Source of the DNA: Rhodoluna limnophila
GTDB taxonomy: Bacteria > Actinomycetota > Actinomycetes > Actinomycetales > Microbacteriaceae
Direction: 5' to 3'
DNA: 64,000 nt
Assembly (NCBI RefSeq): GCF_005845365.1
Contig: NZ_CP040509.1
Location: 124,001 to 188,000, forward strand
The position numbers and the translations under genes are program-made. Below, one piece after another: positions 52,349 to 62,276 of the stretch. Below the pieces are notes generated by a model. That model was given only the letters and a program-made list of their open reading frames with translations. It was not told the DNA's origin and did not search any database. How positions within the stretch are numbered: position 1 is the first letter of the stretch; every line of letters begins with the position of its first letter.

Positions 52349-52385
52349 AATCTCCCTCGGTTTCGGCCGGGGGAGATTTGATTTA
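52349..52385 (+). terminator. Terminator of the H1-like gene
   Basis: AATCTCCC pairs with GGGAGATT, with inner CGG/CCG pairing, followed by TTGATTTA. Confidence 0.8.
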
Positions 52386-52724
52386 ACTCGAGGCAGAAAG
52401 ATACTCCTGCCCAAAACATTAACTTGCATAGACACGCCAATGTGTGGCAAGATAGACAAGTTCGTGAGTTGTTGCGCTATCTGGCGTAAACCACTGCAGG
52501 CATGTGATTCATCGAGAGATAGATCCCCCGGCAGCTAGAACAAAAATGTATCCGATAAAACAATCTCGGGTTCGCTTGTGAAAAATAAGCGACACGCCCG
52601 ACAGCGTGGGTCGGACAAGCAGTACCCCAGGCAACTGGGTTTGACAGTAAAACAGTGGTGCAACATCAGTAGTGCTACTAAGCGTTTCGCGGGAGACCGC
52701 GAATGTGAACGAGAGCGAGTCAAG
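52386..52724 (+). promoter_or_regulatory. S10 operon promoter and structured leader
   Basis: TTGCAT (52424-52429) and CAAGAT (52448-52453), 18 bases apart, are a plausible promoter, giving a leader of about 265 bases. The leader can fold into successive hairpins: TCGCTT/AAGCGA (52572-52592), CCGAC/GTCGG (52598-52614), CCCAG-GCAA-CTGGG (52626-52639) and TTCGCGG-GAGA-CCGCGAA (52686-52703). Two have GNRA loops. The last ends 21 bases before the rpsJ ATG. This is the only long gene-free stretch in the right half. Autoregulation by a ribosomal protein is likely by analogy. Confidence 0.65.
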
Positions 52725-53033
52725 ATGGCCGGACAGAAAATCCGCATTCGACTTAAGTCATATGACCACGAGGTCATTGACACTTCGGCACGCAAGATCG
52801 TCGACACGGTTACCCGTGCAGGCGCGACTGTGGTTGGCCCAGTGCCACTGCCGACAGAAAAGAACGTGGTCTGTGTGATCCGTTCCCCACACAAGTACAA
52901 GGACAGCCGCGAGCACTTCGAGATGCGCACCCACAAGCGCGTTATCGACATCATTGACCCAACTCCTAAGGCAGTTGACTCATTGATGCGTCTCGACCTT
53001 CCGGCAGACGTCAACATCGAGATCAAGCTCTAA
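52725..53033 (+). CDS. rpsJ: 30S ribosomal protein S10
   Basis: 102 aa, normal length; starts [19 protein letters not shown] at the ATG at 52725. A longer frame to 52578 is open but belongs to the leader. First gene of the S10 operon; also a transcription antitermination factor (NusE). GAGAGCGAG serves as ribosome-binding sequence. Confidence 0.98.
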   Translation: MAGQKIRIRLKSYDHEVIDTSARKIVDTVTRAGATVVGPVPLPTEKNVVCVIRSPHKYKDSREHFEMRTHKRVIDIIDPTPKAVDSLMRLDLPADVNIEIKL

Positions 53034-53040
53034 GGAAATC

Positions 53041-53691
53041 ATGTCTACCAATAGAACCGTTAAGGGACTTCTGGGCAAGAAGCTCGGCATGACTCAGGTA
53101 TGGGACGAGAACAACAAGCTTGTTCCTGTCACCGTAGTTGAGGCTGGCTCGAACGTTGTCACCCAGATCAAGAACGCAGAGACCGATGGCTACGTTGCTA
53201 TCCAGGTCGCATACGGCGCCATCGACCCACGCAAGGTAAACCAGCCAATCGGCGGTCACTTCGCAAAGGCTGGCGTTACTCCTCGTCGTCACATCGCCGA
53301 GATCCGCACCTCAGACGCAGCTGACTACACCGTTGGTCAGGAGCTAGGTGTTGAGGTACTAGAGGTTGGCTCAAAGGTCGACGTCGTAGGTACCTCAAAG
53401 GGTAAGGGCTTCGCCGGTCACATGAAGCGCCACGGCTTCTCGGGTGTAGGTGCATCTCACGGTGCTCACCGCAACCACCGTAAGCCTGGTTCGATCGGTG
53501 CATCATCGACTCCATCACGTGTTTTCAAGGGAACCCGTATGGCTGGTCGCATGGGTACTGACCGCGTAACCACTTTGAACCTAACCCTTCACGCAGTTGA
53601 TGCTGAAAAGGGTCTATTGATCATCAAGGGCGCAATCCCTGGTCCTAAGGGCCAGCTTGTATTCGTCCGCAACGCTGTGAAGGGAGCGTAA
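53041..53691 (+). CDS. rplC: 50S ribosomal protein L3
   Basis: 216 aa 23S rRNA-binding protein. [20 protein letters not shown] at the N-terminus and [14 protein letters not shown] with [20 protein letters not shown] in the peptidyl-transferase extension identify it. Seven bases after rpsJ; coupled into the S10 operon. Confidence 0.98.
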   Translation: MSTNRTVKGLLGKKLGMTQVWDENNKLVPVTVVEAGSNVVTQIKNAETDGYVAIQVAYGAIDPRKVNQPIGGHFAKAGVTPRRHIAEIRTSDAADYTVGQELGVEVLEVGSKVDVVGTSKGKGFAGHMKRHGFSGVGASHGAHRNHRKPGSIGASSTPSRVFKGTRMAGRMGTDRVTTLNLTLHAVDAEKGLLIIKGAIPGPKGQLVFVRNAVKGA

Positions 53692-53696
53692 CCAGA

Positions 53697-54386
53697 ATGG
53701 CTGAAACCACAAAGGTAGACGTTCTTGACGTTGCAGGTAAGAAGGCTGGCTCAGTTGAGCTTCCTGGCGACCTATTCGACGCTCAGACAAACGTTCCGCT
53801 ACTACACCAGGTTGTAGTTGCACAGCTTGCTGCTGCTCGTCAGGGCACCCAGTCAACCAAGCGTCACGGCGAGGTTTCTGGAACCGGTAAGAAGCCTTTC
53901 AAGCAGAAGGGAACCGGTCGTGCTCGTCAGGGTTCGATGCGTGCTCCTCAGATGCGTGGCGGTTACATCTCACACGGTCCAAAGCCTCGTGACTACGACC
54001 AGCGCACTCCTAAGAAGATGAAGGCAGCAGCAGTTCGCGGTGCAGTTTCAGACCGCGCTCGTAACGGCCGCCTACACATCATCAACGAGTTCGCAATTGG
54101 TTCGACCCCGTCAACCAAGGCTGCAGCGTCAATCCTGTTGTCACTAACCCAGCGCCGCAACGTGCTAGTGGTTCTTGACCGCACCGACGACAACAGCTAC
54201 AAGAGCTTGCGCAACCTACAGAACGTTCACGTTCTTCCAGTTGACCAGCTAAACGCTTACGACATCCTGTTGAGCGACGACTTGGTATTCACCAAGGCCG
54301 CACTTGACGCTTACATCGCAGGTCCAGCGAAGGGTACCTCAGCTAAGGCTGTTGCTACCTCAGCAGAGGCCGCCAAGGAGGCATAG
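53697..54386 (+). CDS. rplD: 50S ribosomal protein L4
   Basis: 229 aa. [20 protein letters not shown] is the exit tunnel loop; [20 protein letters not shown] is in the C-terminal half. A short Ala/Lys tail is present. L4 of E. coli represses its own operon, so the structured leader upstream of rpsJ could be its target. Confidence 0.98.
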   Translation: MAETTKVDVLDVAGKKAGSVELPGDLFDAQTNVPLLHQVVVAQLAAARQGTQSTKRHGEVSGTGKKPFKQKGTGRARQGSMRAPQMRGGYISHGPKPRDYDQRTPKKMKAAAVRGAVSDRARNGRLHIINEFAIGSTPSTKAAASILLSLTQRRNVLVVLDRTDDNSYKSLRNLQNVHVLPVDQLNAYDILLSDDLVFTKAALDAYIAGPAKGTSAKAVATSAEAAKEA

Positions 54387-54388
54387 TC

Positions 54389-54688
54389 ATGACTGCGATC
54401 AACAAGGACCCACGCGAGGTCATCATCAAGCCGGTAGTTTCTGAGAAGAGCTACAACTTGATCGACAACGGAAAGTACACCTTCGAGGTAGACCCACGTT
54501 CGAACAAGACTGAGATCAAGCAGGCCATCGAGGTTATCTTCGGTGTAAAGGTTGCTTCGGTCAACACTCTTAACCGCGTTGGCAAGACCCGCCGTACCAA
54601 GTTCGGTGTGGGCAAGCGCAAGGACACCAAGCGCGCCATCGTTACCCTAAAGTCCGGCTCTATCGACATCTTCAACAACGTCGGTTAG
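54389..54688 (+). CDS. rplW: 50S ribosomal protein L23
   Basis: 99 aa tunnel-exit protein that docks trigger factor and [23 protein letters not shown] and [20 protein letters not shown] are typical. Two bases after rplD. Confidence 0.98.
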   Translation: MTAINKDPREVIIKPVVSEKSYNLIDNGKYTFEVDPRSNKTEIKQAIEVIFGVKVASVNTLNRVGKTRRTKFGVGKRKDTKRAIVTLKSGSIDIFNNVG

Positions 54689-54705
54689 GCGAGAGGAACC
54701 TACAA

Positions 54706-55542
54706 ATGGCTATTCGTAAATACAAGCCAACGACCCCAGGTCGTCGTGGCTCTTCGGTCTCAGACTTTGCTGAGATCACTCGCTCGACTCCAGAGAAGTC
54801 GTTGCTACGCCCACTAAGCAAGACTGGTGGCCGTAACTCAGCTGGTCGCATCACTACCCGTCACATCGGTGGTGGCCACAAGCGTCAGTACCGTGTCATC
54901 GACTTCCGTCGTCACGACAAGGATGGCGTTCCAGCTACCGTTGCTCACATCGAGTACGACCCGAACCGTACCGCTAACATCGCCCTTCTGCACTACGCAG
55001 ATGGTGAGAAGCGTTACATCATTGCGCCGAACAAGCTAAAGCAGGGCGACCGCATTGAGCAGGGTCCAGCAGCGGACATCAAGCCAGGAAACGCTCTTCC
55101 ATTGAAGAACATTCCAGTTGGTACCGTTGTGCACGCTATCGAGCTAAAGCCAGGCGGCGGTGCCAAGATGGCACGTTCAGCCGGTGCTTCTGTTCGTCTA
55201 GTTGCAAAAGATGGACCATACGCACAGCTTCGTCTACCTTCAGGTGAAATCCGTAACGTAGACGCTCGCTGCCGTGCAACCGTTGGTGAGGTCGGCAACG
55301 CCGAGCAGTCAAACATCAACTGGGGTAAAGCTGGCCGTATGCGTTGGAAGGGCAAGCGCCCAACCGTTCGTGGTGTAGCTATGAACCCAGTTGACCACCC
55401 ACACGGTGGTGGTGAAGGTAAGACCTCTGGTGGTCGTCACCCAGTAACCCCTTGGGGTCAGGCTGAGGGTCGTACCCGTAAGCCAAACCTTCCATCCGAC
55501 AAGCTAATCGTCCGTCGTCGTAACGTCGGCAAGAAGCGTTAA
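54706..55542 (+). CDS. rplB: 50S ribosomal protein L2
   Basis: 278 aa protein near the peptidyl transferase centre. [19 protein letters not shown] and the C-terminal [20 protein letters not shown], including the conserved histidine, identify it. Normal length. Confidence 0.98.
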   Translation: MAIRKYKPTTPGRRGSSVSDFAEITRSTPEKSLLRPLSKTGGRNSAGRITTRHIGGGHKRQYRVIDFRRHDKDGVPATVAHIEYDPNRTANIALLHYADGEKRYIIAPNKLKQGDRIEQGPAADIKPGNALPLKNIPVGTVVHAIELKPGGGAKMARSAGASVRLVAKDGPYAQLRLPSGEIRNVDARCRATVGEVGNAEQSNINWGKAGRMRWKGKRPTVRGVAMNPVDHPHGGGEGKTSGGRHPVTPWGQAEGRTRKPNLPSDKLIVRRRNVGKKR

Positions 55543-55559
55543 TAGGAGTCTGAAAACAA

Positions 55560-55841
55560 ATGCCACGTAGTTTGAAAAAGGGTCCATTCGTTGACGACCA
55601 CCTATTCCAGAAGGTCGCCAAGCAGAATGAGGCTGGCACCAAGAACGTGATCAAGACCTGGTCTCGCCGCTCAATGATTGTTCCAGCCATGCTGGGCCAC
55701 ACCATTGCAGTGCACGACGGTCGCAAGCACGTACCAGTTTTCGTCACCGAGACCATGGTTGGTCACAAGCTTGGCGAATTCTCACCTACCCGCACCTTCC
55801 GTGGTCACGTGAAGGATGACAAGAAGGGACGTCGCAAGTAA
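55560..55841 (+). CDS. rpsS: 30S ribosomal protein S19
   Basis: 93 aa. [18 protein letters not shown] and [19 protein letters not shown] match the family. Its stop overlaps the rplV start (TAATG). Confidence 0.98.
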   Translation: MPRSLKKGPFVDDHLFQKVAKQNEAGTKNVIKTWSRRSMIVPAMLGHTIAVHDGRKHVPVFVTETMVGHKLGEFSPTRTFRGHVKDDKKGRRK

Positions 55842-56230
55842 TGGAAGCTGTAGCAAAGGTCAAGCACATCCGTGTGACCCCAATGAAGGCTCGTCGCGTC
55901 GTTAACCTGATCCGCGGCAAGCAGGCCTCAGAAGCCATGGCAATCCTGAAGTTCGCACCTCAGGCAGCCAGCGAGCCAGTATTCAAGTTGGTTCAGGCAG
56001 CTGTTGCAAACGCAAAGGTTAAGGCCGATGCAAGCAACACCTTCCTAAACGAAGACGACTTGTTCGTTTCACAGGCGTTCGTAGACGAGGGCACCACCCT
56101 GAAGCGGTTCCAGCCGCGTGCACAGGGTCGCGCATTCCAGATCTTGAAGCGCACCAGCCACATCACCATTGTGGTTGCAACCCCAGATGAGCTTGCTAGC
56201 AAGTCAACCGCTAAGAAAGGTGGCAACTAA
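55841..56230 (+). CDS. rplV: 50S ribosomal protein L22
   Basis: 129 aa exit-tunnel protein. [20 protein letters not shown] is the N-terminal signature and [20 protein letters not shown] the beta hairpin. Overlaps both neighbours by one base. Confidence 0.98.
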   Translation: MEAVAKVKHIRVTPMKARRVVNLIRGKQASEAMAILKFAPQAASEPVFKLVQAAVANAKVKADASNTFLNEDDLFVSQAFVDEGTTLKRFQPRAQGRAFQILKRTSHITIVVATPDELASKSTAKKGGN

Positions 56231-56982
56231 TGGGTCAAAAAGTAAACCCATACGGTTTCCGTCTAGGAATCACCACCGATCACGTATCGCGTTGGTTCGC
56301 TGACTCAACCAAAAAGGGACAGCGTTACCAGGACTACGTAACCGAGGACATCAAGGTTCGTGCACTTTTGACCTCACGTCTAGACCGCGCAGGCGTGTCT
56401 CGCGTTGAGATCGAGCGCACCCGTGACCGCGTCCGCGTTGACATCCACACTGCACGCCCAGGCCTAGTAATCGGTCGCCGCGGTGCAGAGGCAGAGGCTA
56501 TCCGCGCTGACCTAGAGAAGCTAACCGGTAAGCAGATCCAGCTAAACATCCTTGAGGTCAAGAACCCAGACATGGATGCACAGCTAGTTGCACAGGGTAT
56601 TGCTGAGCAGCTAAACGCACGTGTGGCTTTCCGCCGCGCAATGCGTAAGGGTATGCAGGGTGCACTTCGCCAGGGCGCAAAGGGTATCCGTGTTCAGTGT
56701 TCAGGTCGTCTTGGTGGAGCAGAAATGTCTCGTACCGAGTTCTACCGTGAAGGCCGTGTGCCACTACACACCCTTCGTGCCAACATCGACTACGGCTTCT
56801 ACGAAGCTAAGACTGTTTTCGGTCGCATCGGTGTAAAGGTATGGATCTACAAGGGTGACATCACCAACAAGGAGCTAGCTGTTCAGCAGGCAAACGCACC
56901 GAAGCGCCAGGAGCGCCCACGTCGTAGCCCAGCTGCAGAGGCACCTGTCGCTGCTCCAGTAGCAGAGAAGGTTGAGGCTTAA
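56230..56982 (+). CDS. rpsC: 30S ribosomal protein S3
   Basis: 250 aa with KH domain ([20 protein letters not shown], GGxxG-like loop) and the S3 C-terminal domain ([20 protein letters not shown]). A Pro/Ala/Glu tail of about 30 residues follows. Forms the mRNA entry site with S4 and S5. Confidence 0.98.
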   Translation: MGQKVNPYGFRLGITTDHVSRWFADSTKKGQRYQDYVTEDIKVRALLTSRLDRAGVSRVEIERTRDRVRVDIHTARPGLVIGRRGAEAEAIRADLEKLTGKQIQLNILEVKNPDMDAQLVAQGIAEQLNARVAFRRAMRKGMQGALRQGAKGIRVQCSGRLGGAEMSRTEFYREGRVPLHTLRANIDYGFYEAKTVFGRIGVKVWIYKGDITNKELAVQQANAPKRQERPRRSPAAEAPVAAPVAEKVEA

Positions 56983-56984
56983 TC

Positions 56985-57404
56985 ATGTTGATTCCTCGTC
57001 GCGTAAAGCACCGCAAGCAGCACCACCCGAAGCGTTCGGGTCACGCTACCGGCGGTACTACCGTTGCATTCGGTGAGTACGGTATCCAGGCTCTAACCCC
57101 TGCATACGTAACCAACCGTCAGATCGAGTCTGCTCGTATCGCAATGACCCGTCACATCAAGCGTGGTGGAAAGGTGTGGATCAACATCTTCCCTGACCGT
57201 CCGCTAACCAAGAAGCCTGCTGAAACCCGCATGGGTTCAGGTAAGGGTTCACCGGAGTGGTGGGTAGCTAACGTCAAGCCAGGCCGCGTACTTTTCGAAG
57301 TTTCAGGCGTAAGCGAAGAACTTGCTCGTGAAGCAATGACCCGCGCAATCCACAAGCTGCCTCTAAAGGCACGCATCATCAAGCGTGAAGAAGGTGACGC
57401 ATAA
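56985..57404 (+). CDS. rplP: 50S ribosomal protein L16
   Basis: 139 aa. [20 protein letters not shown] and [20 protein letters not shown] identify it; binds 23S rRNA near the A site. Overlaps rpmC by one base. Confidence 0.98.
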   Translation: MLIPRRVKHRKQHHPKRSGHATGGTTVAFGEYGIQALTPAYVTNRQIESARIAMTRHIKRGGKVWINIFPDRPLTKKPAETRMGSGKGSPEWWVANVKPGRVLFEVSGVSEELAREAMTRAIHKLPLKARIIKREEGDA

Positions 57405-57697
57405 TGGCGATCGGTTCAAAGAACCTAAACCCAGCTGAACTCGACAAGATCGAAGATTCAGTATTGGTAGAAGAGCTAAAGAAGGCTCGTGAAGAGCTTT
57501 TCAACCTACGTTTTCAGTCGGCCACTGGCCAGCTAGAAAGCCACGGTCGTCTACGTGCAGTCAAGCGTGACATCGCTCGCATCTACACCATCATCCGTGA
57601 GCGTGAGCTAGGTATTCGTGCAGTTCCAGCTGCAGCTGCCAAGCCAGCTACCAAGGCTAAGAAGGCTGCAGACGCAGCTGCCACCGAGGAGGCATAA
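57404..57697 (+). CDS. rpmC: 50S ribosomal protein L29 with Ala/Lys tail
   Basis: 97 aa. [20 protein letters not shown] is the L29 signature. A C-terminal tail of about 25 Ala/Lys/Thr residues extends it beyond the usual 65-75 residues, a composition also seen in rplO and the H1-like gene. Translationally coupled to rplP. Confidence 0.97.
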   Translation: MAIGSKNLNPAELDKIEDSVLVEELKKAREELFNLRFQSATGQLESHGRLRAVKRDIARIYTIIRERELGIRAVPAAAAKPATKAKKAADAAATEEA

Positions 57698-57699
57698 CA

Positions 57700-57993
57700 A
57701 TGGCTGACAAGAAGACTGTAGAAGCTGCTCCAGCTACCGAGGGTCGCGGTTACCGCAAGACCCGTCGTGGCTACGTAGTTAGCGACAAGATGGACAAGAC
57801 CATCGTTGTAGAGGTAGAAGACCGCGTAAAGCACCCGCTTTACGGCAAGGTTATCCGCCGCTCAACCAAGGTCAAGGCTCACGATGAGACCAACTCAGCT
57901 GGTATCGGCGACCTCGTAGTAATCAGCGAGACCCGTCCACTATCAGCAACCAAGAACTGGCGCCTAGTCGAAATCGTCGAAAAGGCCAAGTAA
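57700..57993 (+). CDS. rpsQ: 30S ribosomal protein S17
   Basis: 97 aa OB-fold protein. [20 protein letters not shown] and the KAHDE turn are typical. Last gene of the S10 group; 53 bases with a short inverted repeat precede rplN. Confidence 0.97.
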   Translation: MADKKTVEAAPATEGRGYRKTRRGYVVSDKMDKTIVVEVEDRVKHPLYGKVIRRSTKVKAHDETNSAGIGDLVVISETRPLSATKNWRLVEIVEKAK

Positions 57994-58046
57994 TCACCCC
58001 TCGACATCCCGTCGGTAATGGGAAGTCGTATAACAAGGAGTAAAAA

Positions 58047-58415
58047 ATGCTTCAACAGGAATCCAGATGTAAGGTTGCCGACAACACCGGCGCCAAAGAA
58101 ATCTTGGTTATCCGTGTGCTTGGCGGCTCAAAGCGCCGCTACGCGGGACTAGGCGACCTAGTAGTCGCCACCGTAAAGGACGCAATTCCTGGCGGTAACG
58201 TCAAGAAGGGTGACGTCGTTAAGGCTGTCATCGTGCGCACCAAGAAGGAGACCCGTCGTCCAGATGGTTCTTACATCAAGTTCGACGAGAACGCTGCAGT
58301 GATCATCAAGAAGGACGGCGAGCCTCAGGGTACCCGCATCTTTGGTCCAGTTGGCCGCGAGCTTCGTGACAAGAAGTTCATGAAGATCATCTCGCTAGCA
58401 CCGGAGGTAATTTAA
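58047..58415 (+). CDS. rplN: 50S ribosomal protein L14
   Basis: 122 aa. [18 protein letters not shown] and [20 protein letters not shown] are family signatures. Preceded by AAGGAG; first gene of the spc group. Confidence 0.98.
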   Translation: MLQQESRCKVADNTGAKEILVIRVLGGSKRRYAGLGDLVVATVKDAIPGGNVKKGDVVKAVIVRTKKETRRPDGSYIKFDENAAVIIKKDGEPQGTRIFGPVGRELRDKKFMKIISLAPEVI

Positions 58416-58417
58416 TT

Positions 58418-58777
58418 ATGGCGACCATCAAGAAGGGCGACCTGGTACAGGTCATCACCGGACGCAAGCAGGACAAGGGTGGCGACCGCGGTAAGCAGGG
58501 CGTTGTTCTATCTGTAAACAAGGAGACCAACCGCGTGCTCGTAGAGGGCATCAACATGGTTACCAAGCACGTCAAGGTTGGCCAGACCGACCGTGGCACC
58601 AAGACTGGTGGCATTGAGGTTGCTGAGGCTCCGATTCACATTTCAAACGTGGCTCTAGTTGACCCATCAACCAAGAAGCCAACCCGCATTGGTTCACGTC
58701 TTGACACCAAGACCATCAGCGGCGTTAAGAAGACTGTTCGTGTTCGCGTTGCGAAGAAGTCAGGTAAGGACATCTAA
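58418..58777 (+). CDS. rplX: 50S ribosomal protein L24
   Basis: 119 aa. The KOW motif lies in [20 protein letters not shown]; an assembly-initiation protein of the 50S subunit. Spaced 2 bases from both neighbours. Confidence 0.97.
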   Translation: MATIKKGDLVQVITGRKQDKGGDRGKQGVVLSVNKETNRVLVEGINMVTKHVKVGQTDRGTKTGGIEVAEAPIHISNVALVDPSTKKPTRIGSRLDTKTISGVKKTVRVRVAKKSGKDI

Positions 58778-58779
58778 TA

Positions 58780-59355
58780 ATGGCTACTACTAAGACTCCA
58801 GCTAAGGCGCTTCCACGTCTAAAGGCAAAGTACCGCGCAGACATCGCTGCTGCTCTGGCAAAGGAATTTGGTCTAACCAACCCTCACCAGATCCCAAACC
58901 TAACCAAGATTGTTGTAAACATGGGTGTTGGTGACGCTGCCAAGGATGGCAAGCTAATCGACGGCGCAATCCGCGACCTAACAGCAATCACCGGTCAGAA
59001 GCCACAGGTTAACTTGGCTCGCAAGTCAATTGCGCAGTTCAAGCTTCGTGAGGGCCAGGCAATTGGTGCACACGTTACCCTTCGTGGCGACCGCATGTGG
59101 GAATTCCTAGACCGTCTATTGAACCTTGCTCTTCCTCGTGTTCGCGACTTCCGCGGCTTGAGCGACCAGCAGTTCGACGGTAACGGAAACTACACCTTCG
59201 GTCTTCAGGAGCAGACTCTGTTCCACGAAATCGACCAGGACAAGGTTGACCGCCCACGCGGTATGGACATCACTGTCGTTACCACCGCAAAGAACAACGA
59301 TGAAGGCCGCGCGCTTCTAAAGGCACTTGGCTTCCCGTTCAAGACCAACGAATAA
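58780..59355 (+). CDS. rplE: 50S ribosomal protein L5
   Basis: 191 aa; binds 5S r[23 protein letters not shown] and [20 protein letters not shown] are signatures. The next gene is rpsH, 62 bases away; rpsN, often here, is absent. Confidence 0.98.
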   Translation: MATTKTPAKALPRLKAKYRADIAAALAKEFGLTNPHQIPNLTKIVVNMGVGDAAKDGKLIDGAIRDLTAITGQKPQVNLARKSIAQFKLREGQAIGAHVTLRGDRMWEFLDRLLNLALPRVRDFRGLSDQQFDGNGNYTFGLQEQTLFHEIDQDKVDRPRGMDITVVTTAKNNDEGRALLKALGFPFKTNE

Positions 59356-59362
59356 ATCGGGA

Positions 59363-59395
59363 AGGTCCAGCCGCTTGTAAACGGCCTGGAAACCT
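59363..59395 (+). other. Stem-loop in the rplE-rpsH gap
   Basis: AGGT/ACCT, CCAG/CTGG and CCG/CGG pair around an 8-base loop, with one bulged C. It occupies the site where rpsN would lie and could mark a deletion scar or set rpsH translation. Confidence 0.5.
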
Positions 59396-59417
59396 CCGAG
59401 GAAATGGAAACAAATAA

Positions 59418-59816
59418 ATGACAATGACAGATCCGGTTGCAGACTTTCTGACCCGGCTGCGCAACGGTAACTCTGCGTACCACGAGTCAGTTAGCTTGCC
59501 TTACAGCAAGCTAAAGGCCAACATCGCAGACATCCTCAAGTCAGAGGGTTACGTTGCAAGCGTTAAGGTAGAAGACGCCGAAGTCGGTAAGACTTTGACC
59601 GTCGAGCTAAAGTACGGCCCTAACCGCGAGCGTTCAATCGCTGGCATCAAGCGTGTTTCAAAGCCAGGTCTTCGCGTTTACGCAAAGAGCACCGAGCTTC
59701 CTCGCGTTCTTGGTGGTTTGGGTATCGCTATCCTTTCAACTTCATCAGGTCTACTAACTGACCGTCAGGCTGCCAAGAAAGGAGTAGGTGGGGAAGTTCT
59801 CGCCTACGTTTGGTAA
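59418..59816 (+). CDS. rpsH: 30S ribosomal protein S8
   Basis: 132 aa; binds the 16S central domain. [20 protein letters not shown] and [19 protein letters not shown] identify it. In E. coli S8 represses the spc operon. Confidence 0.98.
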   Translation: MTMTDPVADFLTRLRNGNSAYHESVSLPYSKLKANIADILKSEGYVASVKVEDAEVGKTLTVELKYGPNRERSIAGIKRVSKPGLRVYAKSTELPRVLGGLGIAILSTSSGLLTDRQAAKKGVGGEVLAYVW

Positions 59817-59822
59817 TCACAC

Positions 59823-60359
59823 ATGTCACGTATTGGTAGATTGCCGATTCCAGTTCCAGCTGGAGTCGAAGTAAAGATTGACGGCAACACCGTTGAGGTA
59901 AAGGGCCCTAAGGGCACCTTGTCTCACGTAGTTGCAGCTCCGATCACTGTTGCACTAGAAGATGGCAACGTTGTTGTCACCCGTCCAGACGACGAGCGTA
60001 CCTCTCGTTCACTTCACGGTCTGAGCCGCACATTGATTGCTAACAACATCGAGGGTGTAACCAACGGTTTCACCAAGGCACTTGAGATCGTCGGTACCGG
60101 TTACCGTGTGACTGCAAAGGGTTCAGACGTTGAGTTTGCTCTTGGCTACTCACACCCAATCCTGGTCCAGCCACCTCAGGGCATCACTTTCACCGTAGAG
60201 GGCAACACCAAGATCTCTGTGTCAGGAATTGACAAGCAGGTCGTTGGTGAGGTTGCCGCTAACCTACGCAAGCTACGTAAGCCAGAGCCATACAAGGGCA
60301 AGGGTGTTCGTTACGCAGGCGAGGTTGTTCGTCGCAAGGCCGGAAAGGCTGGTAAGTAA
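59823..60359 (+). CDS. rplF: 50S ribosomal protein L6
   Basis: 178 aa. [20 protein letters not shown] and the C-terminal [13 protein letters not shown] with RRKAGKAGK are signatures. Full length. Confidence 0.98.
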   Translation: MSRIGRLPIPVPAGVEVKIDGNTVEVKGPKGTLSHVVAAPITVALEDGNVVVTRPDDERTSRSLHGLSRTLIANNIEGVTNGFTKALEIVGTGYRVTAKGSDVEFALGYSHPILVQPPQGITFTVEGNTKISVSGIDKQVVGEVAANLRKLRKPEPYKGKGVRYAGEVVRRKAGKAGK

Positions 60360-60361
60360 AC

Positions 60362-60739
60362 ATGGGTCTCATTCCTAAGACTCGCGGCAAGAGCAAGAGC
60401 GCTGCACGTACTCGTCGCCACCTTCGTCTTCGTAAGAAGATCAAGGGTGACGCACTTCGTCCACGCCTAGTTGTTAACCGCTCAGCACGTCACGTATTCG
60501 TCCAGGTTGTAGATGACACCAAGGGCATCACCTTGGTTTCAGCTTCGACCATGGAAGCTAACTTCCGTCAGTCAGCTGACGACAAGAGCGCAAAGTCAAA
60601 GGCAGTTGGTCTGCTAATCGCTGAGCGCGCAAAGAAGGCCGGCATCTCTGAGGTTGTATTCGACCGCGGTGGTAACAAGTACGCAGGTCGTATCGCAGCT
60701 ATCGCTGATGGCGCACGTGAAGGTGGGTTGGTCCTCTAA
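60362..60739 (+). CDS. rplR: 50S ribosomal protein L18
   Basis: 125 aa 5S rRNA-binding protein. [20 protein letters not shown] and [20 protein letters not shown] match. Its stop overlaps the rpsE start. Confidence 0.97.
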   Translation: MGLIPKTRGKSKSAARTRRHLRLRKKIKGDALRPRLVVNRSARHVFVQVVDDTKGITLVSASTMEANFRQSADDKSAKSKAVGLLIAERAKKAGISEVVFDRGGNKYAGRIAAIADGAREGGLVL

Positions 60740-61407
60740 TGGCTGATAACAAGGAGCAAAAGTTGTCTACTGAGACTACTGACGCAGCAGCAACAGCTGT
60801 TGCCACAGAGACCGTAGAGCCAAACGAGCGCGAAGCTCGCCGTGGTTCACGCGACCGTGCACCTCGTGGTGACCGTCGTGAGCGCGAGACCGAGAAGAGC
60901 CCATTCCTAGAGCGCGTTGTAACCATCAACCGTGTTTCAAAGGTGGTCAAGGGTGGTCGTCGCTTCAGCTTCACCGCACTAGTAGTTGTCGGTGACGGCA
61001 ATGGTCTAGTTGGCGTTGGTTACGGAAAATCTAAGGAAGTTCCGTCAGCAATCGCTAAGGGTGTAGAAGAGGCAAAGAAGAACTTCTTCCGCGTCCCACG
61101 CATCGCAAGCACCATTCCTCACCCAGTCCAGGGCGAGGCAGCTGCAGGTGTAGTTCTACTTCGCCCAGCTGCTGCGGGTACCGGTGTTATCGCCGGTGGT
61201 CCAGTACGTGCAGTGCTTGAGTGTGCAGGTATCCACGATGTACTTTCAAAGTCATTGGGATCTTCAAACACCATCAACATCGTTCACGCCACCATCGAGG
61301 CACTGCGCCAGCTCGAAGAGCCAGCAGCAGTTGCAGCTCGTCGTGGTCTATCGCTTGAAGAAGTTGCTCCGGCAGGTCTTCTTCGCCAGCAGAAGGCAGG
61401 TGCCTAA
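60739..61407 (+). CDS. rpsE: 30S ribosomal protein S5
   Basis: 222 aa with an acidic-basic N-terminal extension before the S5 domain ([40 protein letters not shown]). Forms the mRNA entry helicase with S3 and S4. Overlaps rpmD by one base. Confidence 0.98.
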   Translation: MADNKEQKLSTETTDAAATAVATETVEPNEREARRGSRDRAPRGDRRERETEKSPFLERVVTINRVSKVVKGGRRFSFTALVVVGDGNGLVGVGYGKSKEVPSAIAKGVEEAKKNFFRVPRIASTIPHPVQGEAAAGVVLLRPAAAGTGVIAGGPVRAVLECAGIHDVLSKSLGSSNTINIVHATIEALRQLEEPAAVAARRGLSLEEVAPAGLLRQQKAGA

Positions 61408-61592
61408 TGGCTACTAGTCTCAAGGTAACCCAGATCAAGAGTGCAATCGGCAACAAGCCAAACCAGCGCGAGACCCTTCGTAGTCTCGGACTAAAGCGCA
61501 TCGGCGACATCATTGTCAAAGATGACAGCCTTGTAGTACGCGGTATGGTTCGCACCGTTGCCCACCTAGTTAAGGTCGAGGAGATCAACTAA
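61407..61592 (+). CDS. rpmD: 50S ribosomal protein L30
   Basis: 61 aa. [20 protein letters not shown] and LGLKRIG identify it. Coupled to both neighbours by TAATG overlaps. Confidence 0.97.
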   Translation: MATSLKVTQIKSAIGNKPNQRETLRSLGLKRIGDIIVKDDSLVVRGMVRTVAHLVKVEEIN

Positions 61593-62239
61593 TGGCTGAC
61601 GAAAAGAAGGCTCCAGCAGCTAAGGCTGCTCCAAAGGCTGCTGCTAAGCCAGCTGCCGAAAAGGCTCCAGCAAAGGCTGCTGCTCCAAAGGCTGCACCTG
61701 CAAAGGCTGCTGCTGAAGAGAAGGAAGCTAAGGCTGCCGCTCCGAAGGCTGCTCCGAAGGCTGCTGCCAAGAAGGCTGAGAAGCCAGCTGCTGAGAAGTC
61801 AAATGTTCTAAAGCTGCACCACCTTCGTCCAGCACCGGGCTCTAAGAAAGAGCGCACCCGTGTTGGTCGTGGTGAGGCATCTAAGGGTAAGACCGCAGGT
61901 CGTGGTACCAAGGGTACTAAGGCTCGTTACCAGGTTCGCCCTGGCTTCGAGGGTGGTGGCGTGCGTCTAGTAATGCGTACTCCTAAGCTTCGTGGTTTCA
62001 AGAACCCATTCCGTGTTGAATACCAGGTAGTAAACGTTGAGACTCTTGCTGAGCTATTCCCAGCAGGCGGCACCGTTACTGTTGCTGATCTAGTAGCCAA
62101 GGGCGCCGTTCGCAAGAACGAGCCGGTCAAGGTCCTAGGAAACGGCGACATCTCGGTTAAACTCAATGTCACAGTCGACAAGGTATCTGAGTCTGCAAAG
62201 GCAAAGATCGTCGCTGCTGGTGGCTCAGTCAACGACTAG
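61592..62239 (+). CDS. rplO: 50S ribosomal protein L15 with long Ala/Lys/Pro N-terminal extension
   Basis: 215 aa, while L15 is normally about 145-150. The conserved domain begins at [20 protein letters not shown], about residue 71; the first 70 residues are repeats of APKAA and AKAA. The ATG at 61592 overlaps the rpmD stop, and no good start exists near residue 70, so the extension is translated. The domain is complete through [19 protein letters not shown]. Confidence 0.95.
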   Translation: MADEKKAPAAKAAPKAAAKPAAEKAPAKAAAPKAAPAKAAAEEKEAKAAAPKAAPKAAAKKAEKPAAEKSNVLKLHHLRPAPGSKKERTRVGRGEASKGKTAGRGTKGTKARYQVRPGFEGGGVRLVMRTPKLRGFKNPFRVEYQVVNVETLAELFPAGGTVTVADLVAKGAVRKNEPVKVLGNGDISVKLNVTVDKVSESAKAKIVAAGGSVND

Positions 62240-62276
62240 TCGCTGACTAGTAAAGATTTAGCCAGGAGGCTTTAAG

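Noticed and set aside
52578-52724. N-terminal extension of rpsJ
   Set aside because: S10 is conserved from [15 protein letters not shown]; the upstream frame overlaps the structured leader.
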